From: Sthenelais limicola
Taxonomy: Eukaryota > Annelida > Polychaeta > Phyllodocida > Sigalionidae
Reading direction: 5' to 3'
DNA: 64,000 bases
Assembly (NCBI GenBank): GCA_942159475.1
Contig: OW804094.1
Location: forward strand, 61,562,966-61,626,965
Below, piece by piece: positions 1 to 12,869 of this stretch (position 1 is its first letter; every line of letters begins with the position of its first letter). The notes under the pieces are model-generated. The model searched no databases. It worked only from the letters and a program-made list of their open reading frames with translations, and was not told the origin of the DNA. The position numbers were made by a program, and so were the translations under genes.

Positions 1-425
1 GTGTGAGTGGAGGATAGGGAGGGGCGAGATAGGTTGAGGGTATGAAAGGGGCTGAATGGAGGAGAGGTTATGTTAGTGGGCGAGTGCATGAGGGGAGATT
101 ATAGTGGCACCCGCTTGTAACATGAGAAAAAAGAGGGGCAGGAAGGGAGCGGTTAGACAGGCAAATCTGGGCCAAATATAACTTAAAGAAAGTGAAGAGT
201 TTTCGTACAAATTACCCGTGTATTTAACTGATAACCGCTGATTTATTAGTGGTGATACAAATAAGTCATATTCACAAGCTGACCCAGTGATCTCCTAATC
301 ATAAACAAAACATACATGAGCTCACCCTTTGAGAGGAGATACTTAAATATTGGAGTTATAGTTGCCTCTGCTTACTTAGGGATGATAATGTAGACACTGA
401 TTCAAAACTAGATTCAAACAATACC
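1..425. other. No gene recognised
   Basis: Purine-rich start (GGAGG/GAGGG tracts) followed by AT-rich sequence. No convincing coding segment is visible. The part just before 426 may be upstream sequence of the LINE relic that follows, but I see no reverse-transcriptase motif in it. Confidence 0.5.
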
Positions 426-1065
426 ATGAGCCTTGCCCTGGGTAGTGAAATGCTAACACAGGTTGATGAATATAAATACCTGGGACTCATTATAGACAAA
501 AGTCTGTCTTACAAATCACATGTGAACAAGTTAATCGATAAGCTTAAATGGAAGGTCAGATTATTATCGAACGCCCGCCATACCCTAACAAAAAAGGTTA
601 AAACTGACATATTAAAGTCAATCATAATCCCGAATATAGATCAGGGCGACATCTTCTACTCTTCAGCAAATAAACATTTGTTGAATAGATTAGACTCCCT
701 TCTAAACTCGGCAGTCAGATCTGTATTTAATCTAAAAAAGAGAACTAATGTTAAACTAGAACTGAAAAGCTTGAATATCCTACCCAACTCTGTGAGGAGA
801 GAGGTACACACCCTAGAGAGTGTCCACTATTTAGCCCAAACAAATTCCAAAGTTGACAATAGAAATCTTCCGACCAGGAGCCACGCCAAAAATAGGAAAA
901 ACCTGAAAATTAATCGCCCCAACACCTCTTTATACCAAGACGGCCTGGAACTCACTCCCAACTGAGATACAGGCCATAGAATCAAGGAAACATTTTAGAA
1001 AACAGATTGAACACATTAAAAATAAGGGAAATAACAAGAACAACAACCAGGAAATAATTAGTTAG
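426..1065 (+). pseudogene. LINE (non-LTR retrotransposon) ORF2 C-terminal relic
   Basis: The translation carries the end of a non-LTR reverse transcriptase: the motif EYKYLGLIIDKSLSYKSHV is the usual YLG...D block that follows the RT palm, and it is followed by the thumb-like region with NSAVRSVFNL. The frame ends at 965. An overlapping frame continues with AWNSLPTEIQ, the typical last conserved block of jockey/CR1/L2-type ORF2 proteins, and stops at 1065. This implies a frameshift near 945. The catalytic RT palm and the endonuclease are absent, so it is a 5'-truncated dead copy. Type (CR1/L2/jockey-like) is inferred from these motifs only. Confidence 0.85.
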
Positions 1066-1212
1066 TTTACCTCTCTCCAGGGGGAACCACTATCAAGCCT
1101 CTTCTCTTGCCGGAGAAGTAACTCTTATTTTGACTCAAATCTCTGTCAACTAGTCCATGTTAAGATGATACATTTCATCTACTATGTTTGATATTTCTTG
1201 TACCGTGTGTTT

Positions 1213-1421
1213 TATATACTAGTTTGTTTTATTATGTATTCATTCGTATATACTCTACTTATATTGCAACATGTAAAACGCAACTATGCATGAGTCTATC
1301 CCTATCTGTCAAGGGATTTATATTCCAGTTTGTTTTATTATGTATTCATTCTTATATACTCTACTTATTACAAGATGTAAAACGTAACTATGTAAAAGTC
1401 TATCCCTATTTGTCAAGGGAA
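1213..1421 (+). repeat. Tandem duplication of about 105 bp in LINE 3' UTR
   Basis: Two adjacent copies share the core TTTGTTTTATTATGTATTC, then a stretch ending in CTATCCCTAT and TGTCAAGGGA. They differ by scattered substitutions and small indels. They lie between the ORF2 relic and its simple-repeat tail, so they probably belong to the 3' untranslated region of the LINE. Confidence 0.75.
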
Positions 1422-1505
1422 CGGCTGGAAGAGCTAAGTGTAAGTCCTAAAAGGTACTTAAAGGCCTGTCGACCTATTCGTCATATATGTCCACCTTGAT
1501 GAATA

Positions 1506-1537
1506 AAAAATTATTCTATTCTATTCTATTCTATTTT
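1506..1537 (+). repeat. ATTCT pentanucleotide tail of LINE
   Basis: AATAAAAAATT is followed by about four ATTCT units. LINEs of the CR1/L2/jockey group often end in short 3' microsatellites instead of poly-A, which fits the ORF2 relic just upstream. Confidence 0.75.
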
Positions 1538-3730
1538 ATAATTTGAAAGTTATGAACTTAGTGATCAGACGTAACATCTGTTTTAAGGCAACAAATTCTT
1601 GCTGATATATGCATAGAGCTTGAATATACACACAGGTGTGATAGTAAATAGACCTATCAGAGTAATAATTTTAGATCAAAATTGATGAACAATTAAAGAT
1701 GCACTATCAGCTGTGGAAGATCCTGAGGTGTAATGACTATCCTTGAGATAAACACTCTAAAGATATCATATCTCCTGGGGAAACGATTCAAATGAAGAAA
1801 AACTGATTAAAAGTAACAAATTCAGCATCGAATTTTGCTCTGCATTCCACTGCACCAGTGCCCTCTTATTGCCCACTCAAGAAGGGCAAGGTAATAGGGT
1901 ATACCTGGTCACATACATGGGTGTGCGCAGGGTCTACTTTTATAGAGCTTTGGAGGACTGCACTTCAAAATCAACACTTCTGTACCACTGAGATGTCAAC
2001 ACATGGATTGGCCACATAGATTACCATATACTATATTGTAGTCCATGTATACTTAATTGTGAAAGACTTGCCATCCATAATTGGTACACCAGATACATTT
2101 GATTGCCCTTTCCCTTCCCACCCACAACATATAGTTGGGCTGCACTTGTAAATAACTTGTTTAAAGTTTGGAAATATACACAAGCAACATGCAGAGTGGT
2201 GCAGAATTCTAGAAAACATCTGGTGCGCCCTCATTTCCAAATTATGACTGCTAACAAGGGGGAAATCCCTGTGAAATCTCTGGTTGAGAGAGGATCCAAA
2301 TCACTTCCATTTGGTGCGCACCAATTGAATAATGCACCACTTCTTTTGTTATTTACATGCTTTTAATGGATTCGGAATTGTTAGATATTCAGGGACATGT
2401 TTGGGTTCATCATATACTTGATGTATGTGGCAAAAGGAAAAAATGTGCAGATTTGCGCATCCATAGCTGAGAGTGCATTTTTAAGATGAAAAACCCGCCC
2501 TAGTAAAACATAAACTTGGTCGGCCGGCACTGAAAAACTTATTTGAGATCTATTGTTCAATGGCGAGTAAAAACTGTGTATAATAATGTTATGCAATACA
2601 TATTACTCACCTGTGTTTTTCATTAAGTTGTCCAGCATAGTTGGCTTGGGGGTATGGTCCAAGAACGGCCATGATAGCATGGATGGTCAGTCACATATAC
2701 CAGGACTATATTACTAGGTCATGCGAAACAAGGGTGCGCGCAAAACCCAGGTAAACACAGGCCAAGTTGACCTAGAAACTAAAACAATGACTTAGCAGCG
2801 CTAACAATGTGTATTGTTAGCTCTGCCTATACATGCGAGGGTGCTAAAAATATATGCATGGGTGTTATAGCTACCCCTCACTAGCGCTCATTGTATACAT
2901 GTATGTTAGACGTAGGTAATGATGTCTTTCTTGATATTCAATTGTTTTCATACACCAGCATTATGCCGGTGCATTTCTATATGTCTTGTGACAATATCAA
3001 TTGTTTATATTGAGAGACTTTCATTGATTACCTGTGTTGCAATGTGAAGGTGGCAGGTCCTTAATACTAGGGCTCATCCGAGTATAATAGCTTGATTATG
3101 AATAGCCCTCTCACTTTATATGGCTATTTTTTTCCCGGTGTTATTCCTTGAAAGGATTCCATGTTGTGACTGAAATATGTTTGCATATATGCTGATCAAT
3201 AGAGTTGCATAGAATTCTATGCTGAGTGTAGCCTGAGATGGGTGAGATAATGCCCACAGTTTTGCGCTGATCATATGTTTATATTTGATTACATTGACTC
3301 CTATGCTTAGAGCGCCGACCTCAAGAGTAAACAGTGTATGTCTGCTTCACTGTAGAACGCTATGGGAATGAACAACATATAGGAATATTGAAATAAATAT
3401 GACTAATACTTAGAAATAAGTTAATCCTATGTGCGCATATTATGCACAGTGTCTATTTTTCCTGGTTGTGATTATATGATAAATGATTATGAATTGCTAG
3501 AGTAACAAGTGAACGATAATTCCATGTGGAATTCATGGATCTGATGGACCAAATGGGTTGTGTAACCACCCATTTTTGAGTTGATGAATAATCAATAATT
3601 CCATATATATGACTTATGGGTCGGCTATATCAAGGTTTAAATCTAGGAAGATATCTATTTTCCCCTTGATTTTGACCATATCGAATATGCTTATAGATGT
3701 TATTATTATGCACTAAATATCAAGGTTGAT

Positions 3731-4130
3731 TCGAACGCCTTGATGCTGCCGACAAAAATAATTTATTACGGAAGAACTAACCATCCGACTTTAAATCTGA
3801 AAGCATGGCTGTCTTCCTAACAGTCAGTTAGTTCTGTAATATTTTTTATATTCAAATTGGAAGCATTTTGAGGGAGTAATGAGCAATCTAGTGGAAAGTA
3901 ATATTTTAAGTTTTTACAAGTTTTTATATCGATTCGAACGACTTGATGCGGCCGACGAAAATATTTTATTACAAAGGAACTAACCATGCGATTGTAAATC
4001 TGAAAGCATGGCCCTCTTTCTGACATTCAGGGCTAGTTCTGGGCTAATTTTTATGTTCAGATCGGAATTATTTTGAGGGAGCTATGAGCTATCTAAAGCA
4101 GAAAGCAATATGTTCGAGTTTTTTGAGACC
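3731..4130. repeat. Two tandem copies of a unit of about 200 bp
   Basis: Copy 1 starts with GATTCGAACGCCTTGATG near 3731 and copy 2 with GATTCGAACGACTTGATG near 3932. Both then contain GAACTAACCAT, AAATCTGAAAGCATGG, a TAGTTCTG segment and TTTTGAGGGAG. The copies have diverged noticeably. The GATTCGAAC core recalls a tRNA T-arm, and the CCATGC...GCATGG hairpin recalls an anticodon arm, but no complete cloverleaf could be folded. A tRNA-derived repeat is possible and unproven. Confidence 0.7.
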
Positions 4131-4555
4131 TGTGACACATTTTACCTTAGCACATCACATATATACATTTTACATATACATATACAAGATTTTATTTCCA
4201 CTGGGTACAGCACCTCCCAGGGTGGTAGGATGTTCTGGCGGAACCCAATATATATTCCTGAAAAAAAGTTTCCAATGTAATTTGTGGCTGTTTTACGGAG
4301 CAAGGGGGTCATATATCTTTCAAAAACGCAAATTCCAACGATTTAGACAATAAATGGTCACTTCATTACTGCAATAGATATGCAATGACCATTGTGCAAT
4401 GGTGGGGCAATAAAAAAACACTGACATTGCAGTCGGAATTCTTGTATTAAAAAAATCTTCCATAATTTAATGGGAAAAGATCCTTTAGCGATCTAAATAA
4501 TAAATGTAACTTGATGATTGTTGTAGAATGTAATATAGCAAAGGTATAAGATAAT

Positions 4556-4590
4556 GCAATGCCAGTGCAATGGTATTGCACTGCCATTGC
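4556..4590. repeat. Short near-perfect hairpin
   Basis: Arms GCAATGCCAGTGCAAT and ATTGCACTGCCATTGC are separated by GGT, with a single mismatched pair. It lies in a stretch rich in GCAATG/CATTGC words (about 4380-4690). Function unknown; it may be a MITE core. Confidence 0.7.
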
Positions 4591-5722
4591 ACTCAACTAG
4601 AGACTTGATTGCGATAGGAGTGCAATCATATTGCATTGCATTCTATTGCGGAAAATTGCAGTCGCCATTGCACTCAGTGCCCATAGGGTTAGTATCTACG
4701 AGAGATTGTCGAAAGTAATGCAATGAAAATAAAGTTACAAATCCTTTCTTTAACAAGTACTAAGTTAAGAAATTATCAAGTTAAGTTTGGTTTATCTATT
4801 TAACTTTACAATTAGTGTCAACTTAATTTATATACCTGGCGTTTCCAATGGAAACGATTCTCAGGCCGAATTACTTGTGTCCGATGTCAATTTATTAACT
4901 TGTTGTCCAGGCGGAGAGCGTGAGGTCATTTGAATTTAGTTAGACATTATTAATGTGCATTCATAGCAGATTTGAAGGATGCTTAATTTAAATAGATAAA
5001 TAAAATGCAATACGGAAATCAATGGTATAAGAGGAGAAGATGCCAATGTAATTTGCATATACACCCAAGGGGAGGACTGGGCAGATATATATGTCTCCCG
5101 GGACTCCATGCGGTGCCTACTCAGACAAACAAACCCTCGACGGCCACTGTACAGTATTATATCATAAAAAATATTATCCGACAAAATTTGATGTTAATAT
5201 CTTAAATAGTTAAAGAGTTAGGGCCAAATATATGTGTCCATGCAATTGGTGTGACACAAGGTCAATTTTGTGATTTACAGACCTTGAATCATATTAAAGG
5301 TCAGAAGCTAGGTCGGAATATCCCCCTTGAATGACGTCAATATATGGAGTAACCCCACTTTTAACTGGGCACACATCCCCTAGCTAGGTACACCTACGAA
5401 CGAGCAGCCATATGAAATGTACAGGAGTGAGTTGATTGTTTACGTTTTGCTTGTTCGTGGGGACTTAGACAAATTTCAAGGCAAACATTCTGTAAATCTG
5501 ACTCATATATTTGTAAGTGGCCTGTCAATCAAACCTATGTTTAGTATGCCCAATATACTGACCCTCAGCATTTCAAAACAAACAATCACAGAGGAAACAA
5601 ACTAGGTTGAGATACCCCTTCAGTGTAACATCACTGTATATATATAGCTCTGGTCACTGGTACTATCATTAGGGGTCTGGAAAACCACTGAAATGCTCAA
5701 GACCATTGTTAACATATAGAGC

Positions 5723-5967
5723 TATATGGGTCAGATTTTCAGAAAATGTACAATTCACCTTCACCAGTCCTTTAAAAGAAGCCTAACTTAAGAGAAAAGT
5801 GACGTTCAAAATGTGGTTTAACACAATGAAAGAGACAGGGTGTATCAACACAATGCCAGAGATACTCTGATATACCCACTATTCAGAATTTCTCAGTCTA
5901 ATTTAGCAGAAGTTACCAAATGTGTAGAGCTGACAATTGTACATTTTCTGAGAATCTGACCCATATA
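5723..5967. mobile_element. MITE of about 245 bp with terminal inverted repeats
   Basis: The left end reads TATATGGGTCAGATTTTC then AGAAAATGTACAATT. The right end is its reverse complement with a few changes (AATTGTACATTTTCT then CTGACCCATATA). There is no ORF between them. The same ends bound the element at 17544-20387, so both belong to one family. The TA-rich flanks hide the exact target-site duplication. Confidence 0.8.
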
Positions 5968-7079
5968 GCGCCGACCGCGCCTACTGCTGGACGGGACACC
6001 GAGATTCGACCCGCCACATATTAGGGACATTTAGCACTGACAACGCAACAGCACAACGCTAACGTAAACGCTAGTCCCTCACGATAGGTTTGGCCATACG
6101 TAGTGGCACAAGTAATTTAGTTTTAGCTGATGCACGAACGCAACCCTATGCGACGGGATTCGACAGTCAAAAAATAATATATACGTCGGCCACCAAGTGC
6201 CTCATGCTCGGTAGAGTGAATGGTCAGCTATGTCCAATCCCAAGGAGATGTGGGAGAGTAGAGGGTTGGTTTTAAGAGGCTGAAATTGCTACGATTTTAT
6301 TAAATTGAGAGTAGTATCACTCATGGATGAAAAGAACAATACTTAAGGAACATTTGAACATAAAAATAGAATTACAGCTGATCATCATTTCAGCATGAAA
6401 TGGACATACGTTGGGAACGTATTGAGCCACCACTTAGCGTAATTGACGTCCGTATCTCAGGTAGACACGCTAAGAATAGCACACCTAGTGATGACGTAGT
6501 CCTCATAAAACATACGTTAGCGTTAGCGTTAGCGTTAGCGTTAGCGTTGGGGTTGCTAAATCAGCCTATTGTTATAAATACACAACGCCCAATGCACACG
6601 CTCTAATAGAGCGGTTACGTAAGGGGGTGGAGGACAGGGTGAGGCGGGAAGGTGGGGGAGGGAGGGGTGGTGGTGAAGGAGTTGAGGTGTTGGCATAACA
6701 TCTAAGTGCGAAATGTATCACTGATCAGTGAGTTAGATATGGCATGCTCCCCTGATGTCATATCTAAGCTCTAACACCTTACATACAGCTACACATATTA
6801 TCAGATGAAGAATGATTGGCACATTTCGTAGTGACTCATTTGATCTCAGGCCTCTTAAAGGCACTGAGATCAAAAACCGCTCCACAGATGGTTATGGCGA
6901 ATTTTCACTCACCTGCTTCAAAGGTCTGATGACGGGGAAAATGTTCTGCAAGAGTTATGCATATCTGATAATAAAATACTGGCTGGCCAAGATCTTGACT
7001 ACGATTGAAGTCTGTTAATGCATTAGTTTCCTTACTTGCTAAACATATATCAGGTAATTTCCATCTCATGACTTTTCAG
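5968..7079. other. Intergenic or intronic, no exon recognised
   Basis: This lies upstream of the first visible peptidase exon. I looked for the exon that should encode the HExxH zinc motif of the family and did not find it here. The stretch has a TTAGCG array and a G-rich patch near 6615-6680. Confidence 0.5.
6517..6546 (+). repeat. TTAGCG hexamer array (telomere-like variant)
   Basis: Five perfect TTAGCG units are followed by TTGGGG. The unit differs by one base from the TTAGGG telomere repeat common in animals. It is a short interstitial array, not a telomere. Confidence 0.85.
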
Positions 7080-10000
7080 TGGAACTTCAGTTGAGCGCGA
7101 CTTTGTGGAAGCCCCATCTCAGATGTTGGAGAATTGGTGCTGGGAGGCCGAGTCCCTCAGCCGTATGTCTGGCCACTACAAGAACGGCTCAGCCATCCCC
7201 AGTGACATGTTGGATAAACTCATCAAGTCACGCACAGCTAACGCTGGCGTCTTCAATCTGAGGCAAATCTTGCTTGGCACCTTCGATCAGGCCATCCATA
7301 CACCAGCAGATAAGGTATAACACAATCAGTTATTTTTGTGGATTAAAAAATAAAGGCTGAAAAACAAATAACCTAGATAGAATTTTCATCAAATTCATTT
7401 ATAACGCAGCTTACCTGTATCAAAATAGTATAGATCGATTTTTATCGAAGTTGTTTATAAATAGACATAAAACAAAATGGGAAACGTTTCAGTATTTCAT
7501 TGGTTATTCGCGCATATATTTATCTCTCCTCTTGAGGTTTGCATAATTCCAGTTTGGTCAGTCTGACAGTTTCTACTTATGCTGTCTTCACCAGGTCGAT
7601 ACTGCTTCTCTCTTCTCGACTCTGTCTGAGAAAACCCTTGGCATTGCTTCTACTCCTGGAACCAACATGCCCGCATCCTTTGGCCATTTAGCCGGAGGTT
7701 ACGACGCCCAATACTACGGTTATCTGGTATATACATACATAATATGGTCCATTCCTACGAAATGGGCCCAGTGGCCAAAAATCAGTGTGCCAAAAAAATG
7801 CGCTTCAATGCTTTTCATACTAATTGACCTTAAAGTAGACTAATGGAACCTTTCAAATCTAAATTTGCTTCTAAATTAATCAAATACTTTATATTTTTCA
7901 TGAAATCAAAGATCAGGCTCATGTTTTTACATCGCAAATTGATTTTGCTCTATATATTTGGCATATTCAGGCATATTTTAGGCACCCAGCGGAAGACCTA
8001 CCTAGACTATTGTCTATCTAGAATGTTGGATAACCTCACTGTAAAAAACATCTCTTGCAATAAAAGAATTATTGAATTGAATTGAATATTGGAATGAGTA
8101 ATGAATTTAAGATTTAATTTAGCATTTGATTCTGAAAATGTGTGCAATTAAGTATGTGATTGGCAATTTAAGGTATAATAACACCCTCATTTTGATTACA
8201 AGATCTCAAAATTGAAACCAGCTTTATTTTGAGTTATGGGAAATTTTAGACATTACCTTTTATCATCCGTCACTGTTCCCTTGATAAGCAAGAGATGAAA
8301 GAAAAAATGACTCAAGTCGTTTCATTATCACCTTACCTAGAAGAATCAATAATTATTTCTGCTTGGTAATTAATGGCTATTTTATGATCCAGGGTGAAGT
8401 TATGTGCGACGTAAAAACGCTGTAGGGCTATTCTCTGAAAAGTCTAGCTTTTCAGTGATGAAAATGAGGAAAAATGAAATTTAGATTAAAGATAAAAGGT
8501 TTCTGGATAATATTTCCTAAAAGCTCATATTCTCCTCTGTATAATCCTGAAATAAATGGCATCCAGAGTCTGAGAATCAGAATCCAGGTGGCTGAGCAAA
8601 ATCAATCAGATATAAAAAACGCAAATTGATGTAGATTTCTGAATCCCCAGCTTCCAAATTGACATTTTTCTATGAAAATATCGATTTTAAATGGTTTTAG
8701 CCCATGAAATAATTATCAGCCCTATAACAATGTATATATCAGAGGAATTCTCAAGCCAAGAGGAATCTGTCAGTAGGATTTGTTTTAATATCAATGAATA
8801 TTACAGTAAGATATGAGGGATAGAAGGGCCAAAGGTAGGGGAAACCTTGAGCGGTATCCTTATATCACCTTATATTTGTGATACGTTTCATTACCCCTTA
8901 TATTTGTTGTCGTCTTCTGATACTTAATTACACAGTTAGTCTGTAAATCAGGGCACAAATCTGAATCATGTGTCCCTCCATTTTAATGAAAATTTGTTCT
9001 GCCTGTCTTATGTCTATTCAATGCTGATAATGATATGCAATACCTTACCAAGTTATTTGGCGTGTTATGTCCATCCAAGTACATTGTACAGATCAAGTCC
9101 AAATGATTTTTCTTGCAACCTAACATTTAGTGAGTTTTACCCATTTAGATGAGGGGAAAAGTAATTCCACAGGTTAACACTCCATTCAGGGCGCCACTGT
9201 TAGCCTGCGTCACAATGTAGCGAAATCTTGAAATGAACATGCAATGTACATAATATACCAGTTGGAAGCACACACAGTTCCCTCCTGTGCTTTTCAACTA
9301 AGCTTTCTCAATTCGTGTCTGTGAGTGACTATAAGTTAGACATAAATGGAGGTAACAAAATTGAGACTTGGCTCCATGTCCTAAAAGTGACCATGAACCT
9401 GTTCACTGACCCTTTAAAATGAATGTTTGGACATTTATATTTTTTCAATAAAAAACTAATACTCATCTCATTTGTAGTGGAGTGAAGTATTCAGTGCGGA
9501 CATGTTCCACTCGCGTTTCAAGACGGAAGGAATCATGAACAGCAAAGTTGGTCAGGATTACAGAAAATACATACTCAAGCCTGGTGGATCGATTGTAAGT
9601 TATCACTATTGTTTATACTTGCGAGTTTCGTAGCGGAGCTTTCTAATTGTCGCTTTAGACTCTCAAAAAAAACCCCAAAAGGCCCCTTTATACGTATACT
9701 TTAAGATCTCCCTGTTTCCCTGTTTTGCACCTTTTGGCATTTTTCCCCCCTTTCCCCCAAACGATTTGTTTCATTTTTCGGCTGACCTAGAAAATTACCT
9801 GTCTGAGTGTATGGTGGGAGAATCTTTTTTAATTTATTTCTTTAAATAGGATTTATTTAATGTCGGAAAAAACGGGCAGGCATGTCAGATCTTTTGGCCT
9901 GTCAAAGGGGGTAATTGGCGTGTAATTGGTTGGTCTGATAACTCCTGGCCAGGCTGTAACACCCATATGGGGGCCTCTTGCTCTTCCTAACATTCCATAG

Positions 10001-12869
10001 CTGTCAGGGGTCAATCATCACCCCTTCACGCCTAGTCGCAATTATATCATTAACAGGAAGGAGGAAAGAGGAAGATGTATTTAAGTGTCACCCTAGTTTC
10101 AGAACCTTTTTTAGATGAGAAATATATTTACAGTCCTAGAACAACTGTACTGCTTACAGTGTGGGAATCAAATCAACCTTTGAACGGAATTTCTACATCA
10201 AATACCAGCAAAGTTGTGTAATTTGAAAGTTGTAATAATAAGGTCCAGAAAAGGATACCGCTCAAGGGATTATTATTTTAATAGTTTGGTTATATTTCTC
10301 AAGATCTGTACGCCTCTTATTGTTTTTATATTTAGCTGGATAAAGGATCGTCACAAAAACGGCAGTATAGCCTCCCTCCCACCATGCCACTTGCCGAAGC
10401 CTTGAAGGCTAGGGCTTCGCCTTCGGCCGTTCTCGTCTGCAGACGTTTTGCTTTGAGTTGTCTGCTCAGGTCATATGGGTTCAACCAACCCAACGACCAG
10501 CAGACATTAAGATTTTAGCAGAAGAATCTATATTTCGTTACCTTTTTAATGGAATAAATGATAATCCCGGATTTTCTACCTGCAAAAGGCTATGAGCTTT
10601 GTTTTTCTGATCGGAGGGCTTCCCCGACCTGCCGCTATATATGACGTCATTGTCCCCATGGTCATGTGACCGATTCGCATGATCTGATTGGCTTAGAGTC
10701 GTAGTGGCTCTTTCTGTGGCTGTGGCTTCTTATTTTGTTATGGTTGACAGCCCTCGATTCAAATACGCGGTTAGCGATAATTTTTGATTTATCAGTAAAT
10801 GACACATGTTCCCATTTGGACCTTGCTCCCCTTGACGATTTGGCGTCAAAAGTGGCCATATTTATGGCCTATAGGTCATACCGCTTAAGATTTTAACCAC
10901 GCCCCCTTTATTTCGAACTGCCAGCTTTATACTCGACTCTGCATCGATCGTGTGAAACTGCTACTTCCCGGCATCCCATCGACCCAAACAATGTCTCCAG
11001 GCCTAGGGAAAATGTATAGACTTAGGTTGCCTCCAATACAACCAGGTCTTTCTGGTATAATACGTGAGAAATAAGCGATTCCCTGACCCCTATGCTAAAG
11101 CATGAACAGATATTTTACCCTGCGTACGGCCGCATGGCATCTTCGGTAACACTCGGCATCGCATCTTCAGTATGCTCCGGGGAAAAAATCGACCAATCAC
11201 AGGGCGCGTTACATCAAGCTTCAGCTAGGCTCTCAGCCAATGGGATCACCCCTTCCAAACGTTACTCGGCGTCCCATGTAGACGGCCATGGGGCCGGCAA
11301 CATGGGTGATGTGCTGTGGTGGTGGGTGGCGGTCGGCGGTCGGCGAAGCCTTTTAAAATAGCCTAAACTTTCATTATCCGCCAAACACTATAATATCCTA
11401 GTTCATTTAAGATTTCTTAGTTGTGACAATAGTCTATCCTGGTGCCACTCACCATCTGGACTCACTCTAGCTTCTGGGATCGGTTAGAAAGTTCCAGAAA
11501 AAAAAAAGCATTAAAAAAGGCCTTCAGAAGGCAGTGTCGGTGTAGTACCGTTCCCCTTTTGGGTTGTCCACTGGCTACTTGACTTGAGTATCATAGCAAA
11601 GCTATTCCTACAGAATAGCGGTAGGTGGTGCTCGTCTAGAGGTTTGTCTAATTAATGAGAGTTTGATGTGTGAGTTCTACCGGGAATAGCCCTCTCCCTC
11701 TCCACATGTTGACCACTCAACATAACCACAAGTCCCACACCCCTCCCCTCTCATGTCTGCCGCCCCCCAGCCCCCCCCCCCCCCCCCCCCCCCACGCACC
11801 CAAAGATGGCCTTTAACCCTCCTATCATTGGAATACTTTATTTCGAAACTCTCTCTGTGTTTCAAACGGGGTTAATGGGACACCCTCCCCCACACCAACT
11901 GCCCCTCTCCTCCAGGTGTAGTAGGGTATGTGGCACTGGGCCAGGTGATTAATTCAGTGCTTATTAATGTGCCTGCGAAATCTTGTTCTTATTCCCTCTA
12001 TAAATACAGGTTACATTTGATAAGAATGGCATGTGTGAGTGAAAAAAAATTGCAGTTTGAATGGTAATTCTACACCTATTATTAATATACTATTGGGTCG
12101 GCCGTAGCCGTTTTGGTGACTGTGATCACCGGTTCCATTGCCATAAGATCTCACGCTGAGTCTGTTTGAGCTGCAATTCCAGCGTACGGCGTGTGTTGAT
12201 ATAGTCGTCGGCCGATTGACCGATTGTTATGGTGCAATCCTAAATGACATGTACTACTCACAGATTCCCCATGTTAAATCGCTATTGTAAGCCTATTGTA
12301 GGCTTAGTTTTGGTTTTGGTAGGCATAGGTAATGTTCGGTGCTGCGTTTTGCAGCTGAAGTGGTGTATTTGCGTTCAATTGCGTGATAGGACCCCTACTT
12401 GGTCATCAAACAGTTTCCTTCTCCTCCTTCTGTAGTCCTTCTATAATCCTTCCATAGGATTCCAGACTGTACTAAGAGGTCTAGGTTGCCACGTGGTTTC
12501 TTCCTCCTCCTCCTCCTCCCCCTCTTTCTCCTCCAGTATTTATACTTATAGTCAAACAATATAAAACAATATACTTGATTTTTACTTATAGTTAAACAAA
12601 ATATATAATTTGAATAATTGAAAGCCCGCTTTATACAAGCTTATGCTTGTGACTCTTGTTTGTTGTAGGTGTACATTTTGGTTAAATATGCTGTTGTTTC
12701 GTTGACACTTATATACTGAATGTTTTCTGTGTAACCATGACTCAAATAATTCATTATTTAAATCTTTTCTCTGTTCTTCCAGGATGCTGCGGATATGTTG
12801 AAGAACTTCCTTGGTCGCGAGCCAAAGCAAGAAGCTTTCCTTCTCAGTAAAGGACTGACAATCACTTAA
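7080..12869 (+). CDS. Thimet oligopeptidase/neurolysin-type M3 metallopeptidase, last four exons
   Basis: Exons are 7080-7314, 7595-7726, 9478-9594 and 12783-12869 (stop TAA). All have AG/GT borders and phases that join without a stop. The product is the C-terminal part of an M3 zinc endopeptidase that trims short peptides in the cytosol or mitochondria. The first exon reads [16 protein letters not shown], a signature just after the zinc site in thimet oligopeptidase and neurolysin; the second has [16 protein letters not shown], the substrate-binding Gly/Tyr loop; the third begins [10 protein letters not shown]; the last reads [14 protein letters not shown]. The HExxH exon and everything N-terminal must lie upstream of the window or in unrecognised exons. 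No frameshift is seen, so the host gene looks functional. Thimet oligopeptidase and neurolysin cannot be told apart from this fragment. Confidence 0.95.
7830..8090 (+). mobile_element. LINE 3' end relic inside a peptidase intron
   Basis: A short frame reads [14 protein letters not shown] and is followed by CAATAAAAGAATT and then three ATTGA-type pentamers (TTGAATTGAATTGAAT). The layout mirrors the LINE tail at 1506-1537. Only the extreme 3' end is present. Confidence 0.55.
11771..11793. repeat. Poly-C tract
   Basis: An uninterrupted run of 23 C in the last peptidase intron. The length is likely to be unstable or mis-assembled. Confidence 0.8.

Larger units (their letters stand above)
1540..5722. 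other. Intergenic, no gene recognised
   Basis: AT-rich DNA with frequent stops in all frames. Short open frames here have no recognisable domain or codon pattern. Apart from the tandem repeat and hairpin listed separately I see no gene or RNA. Confidence 0.5.
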
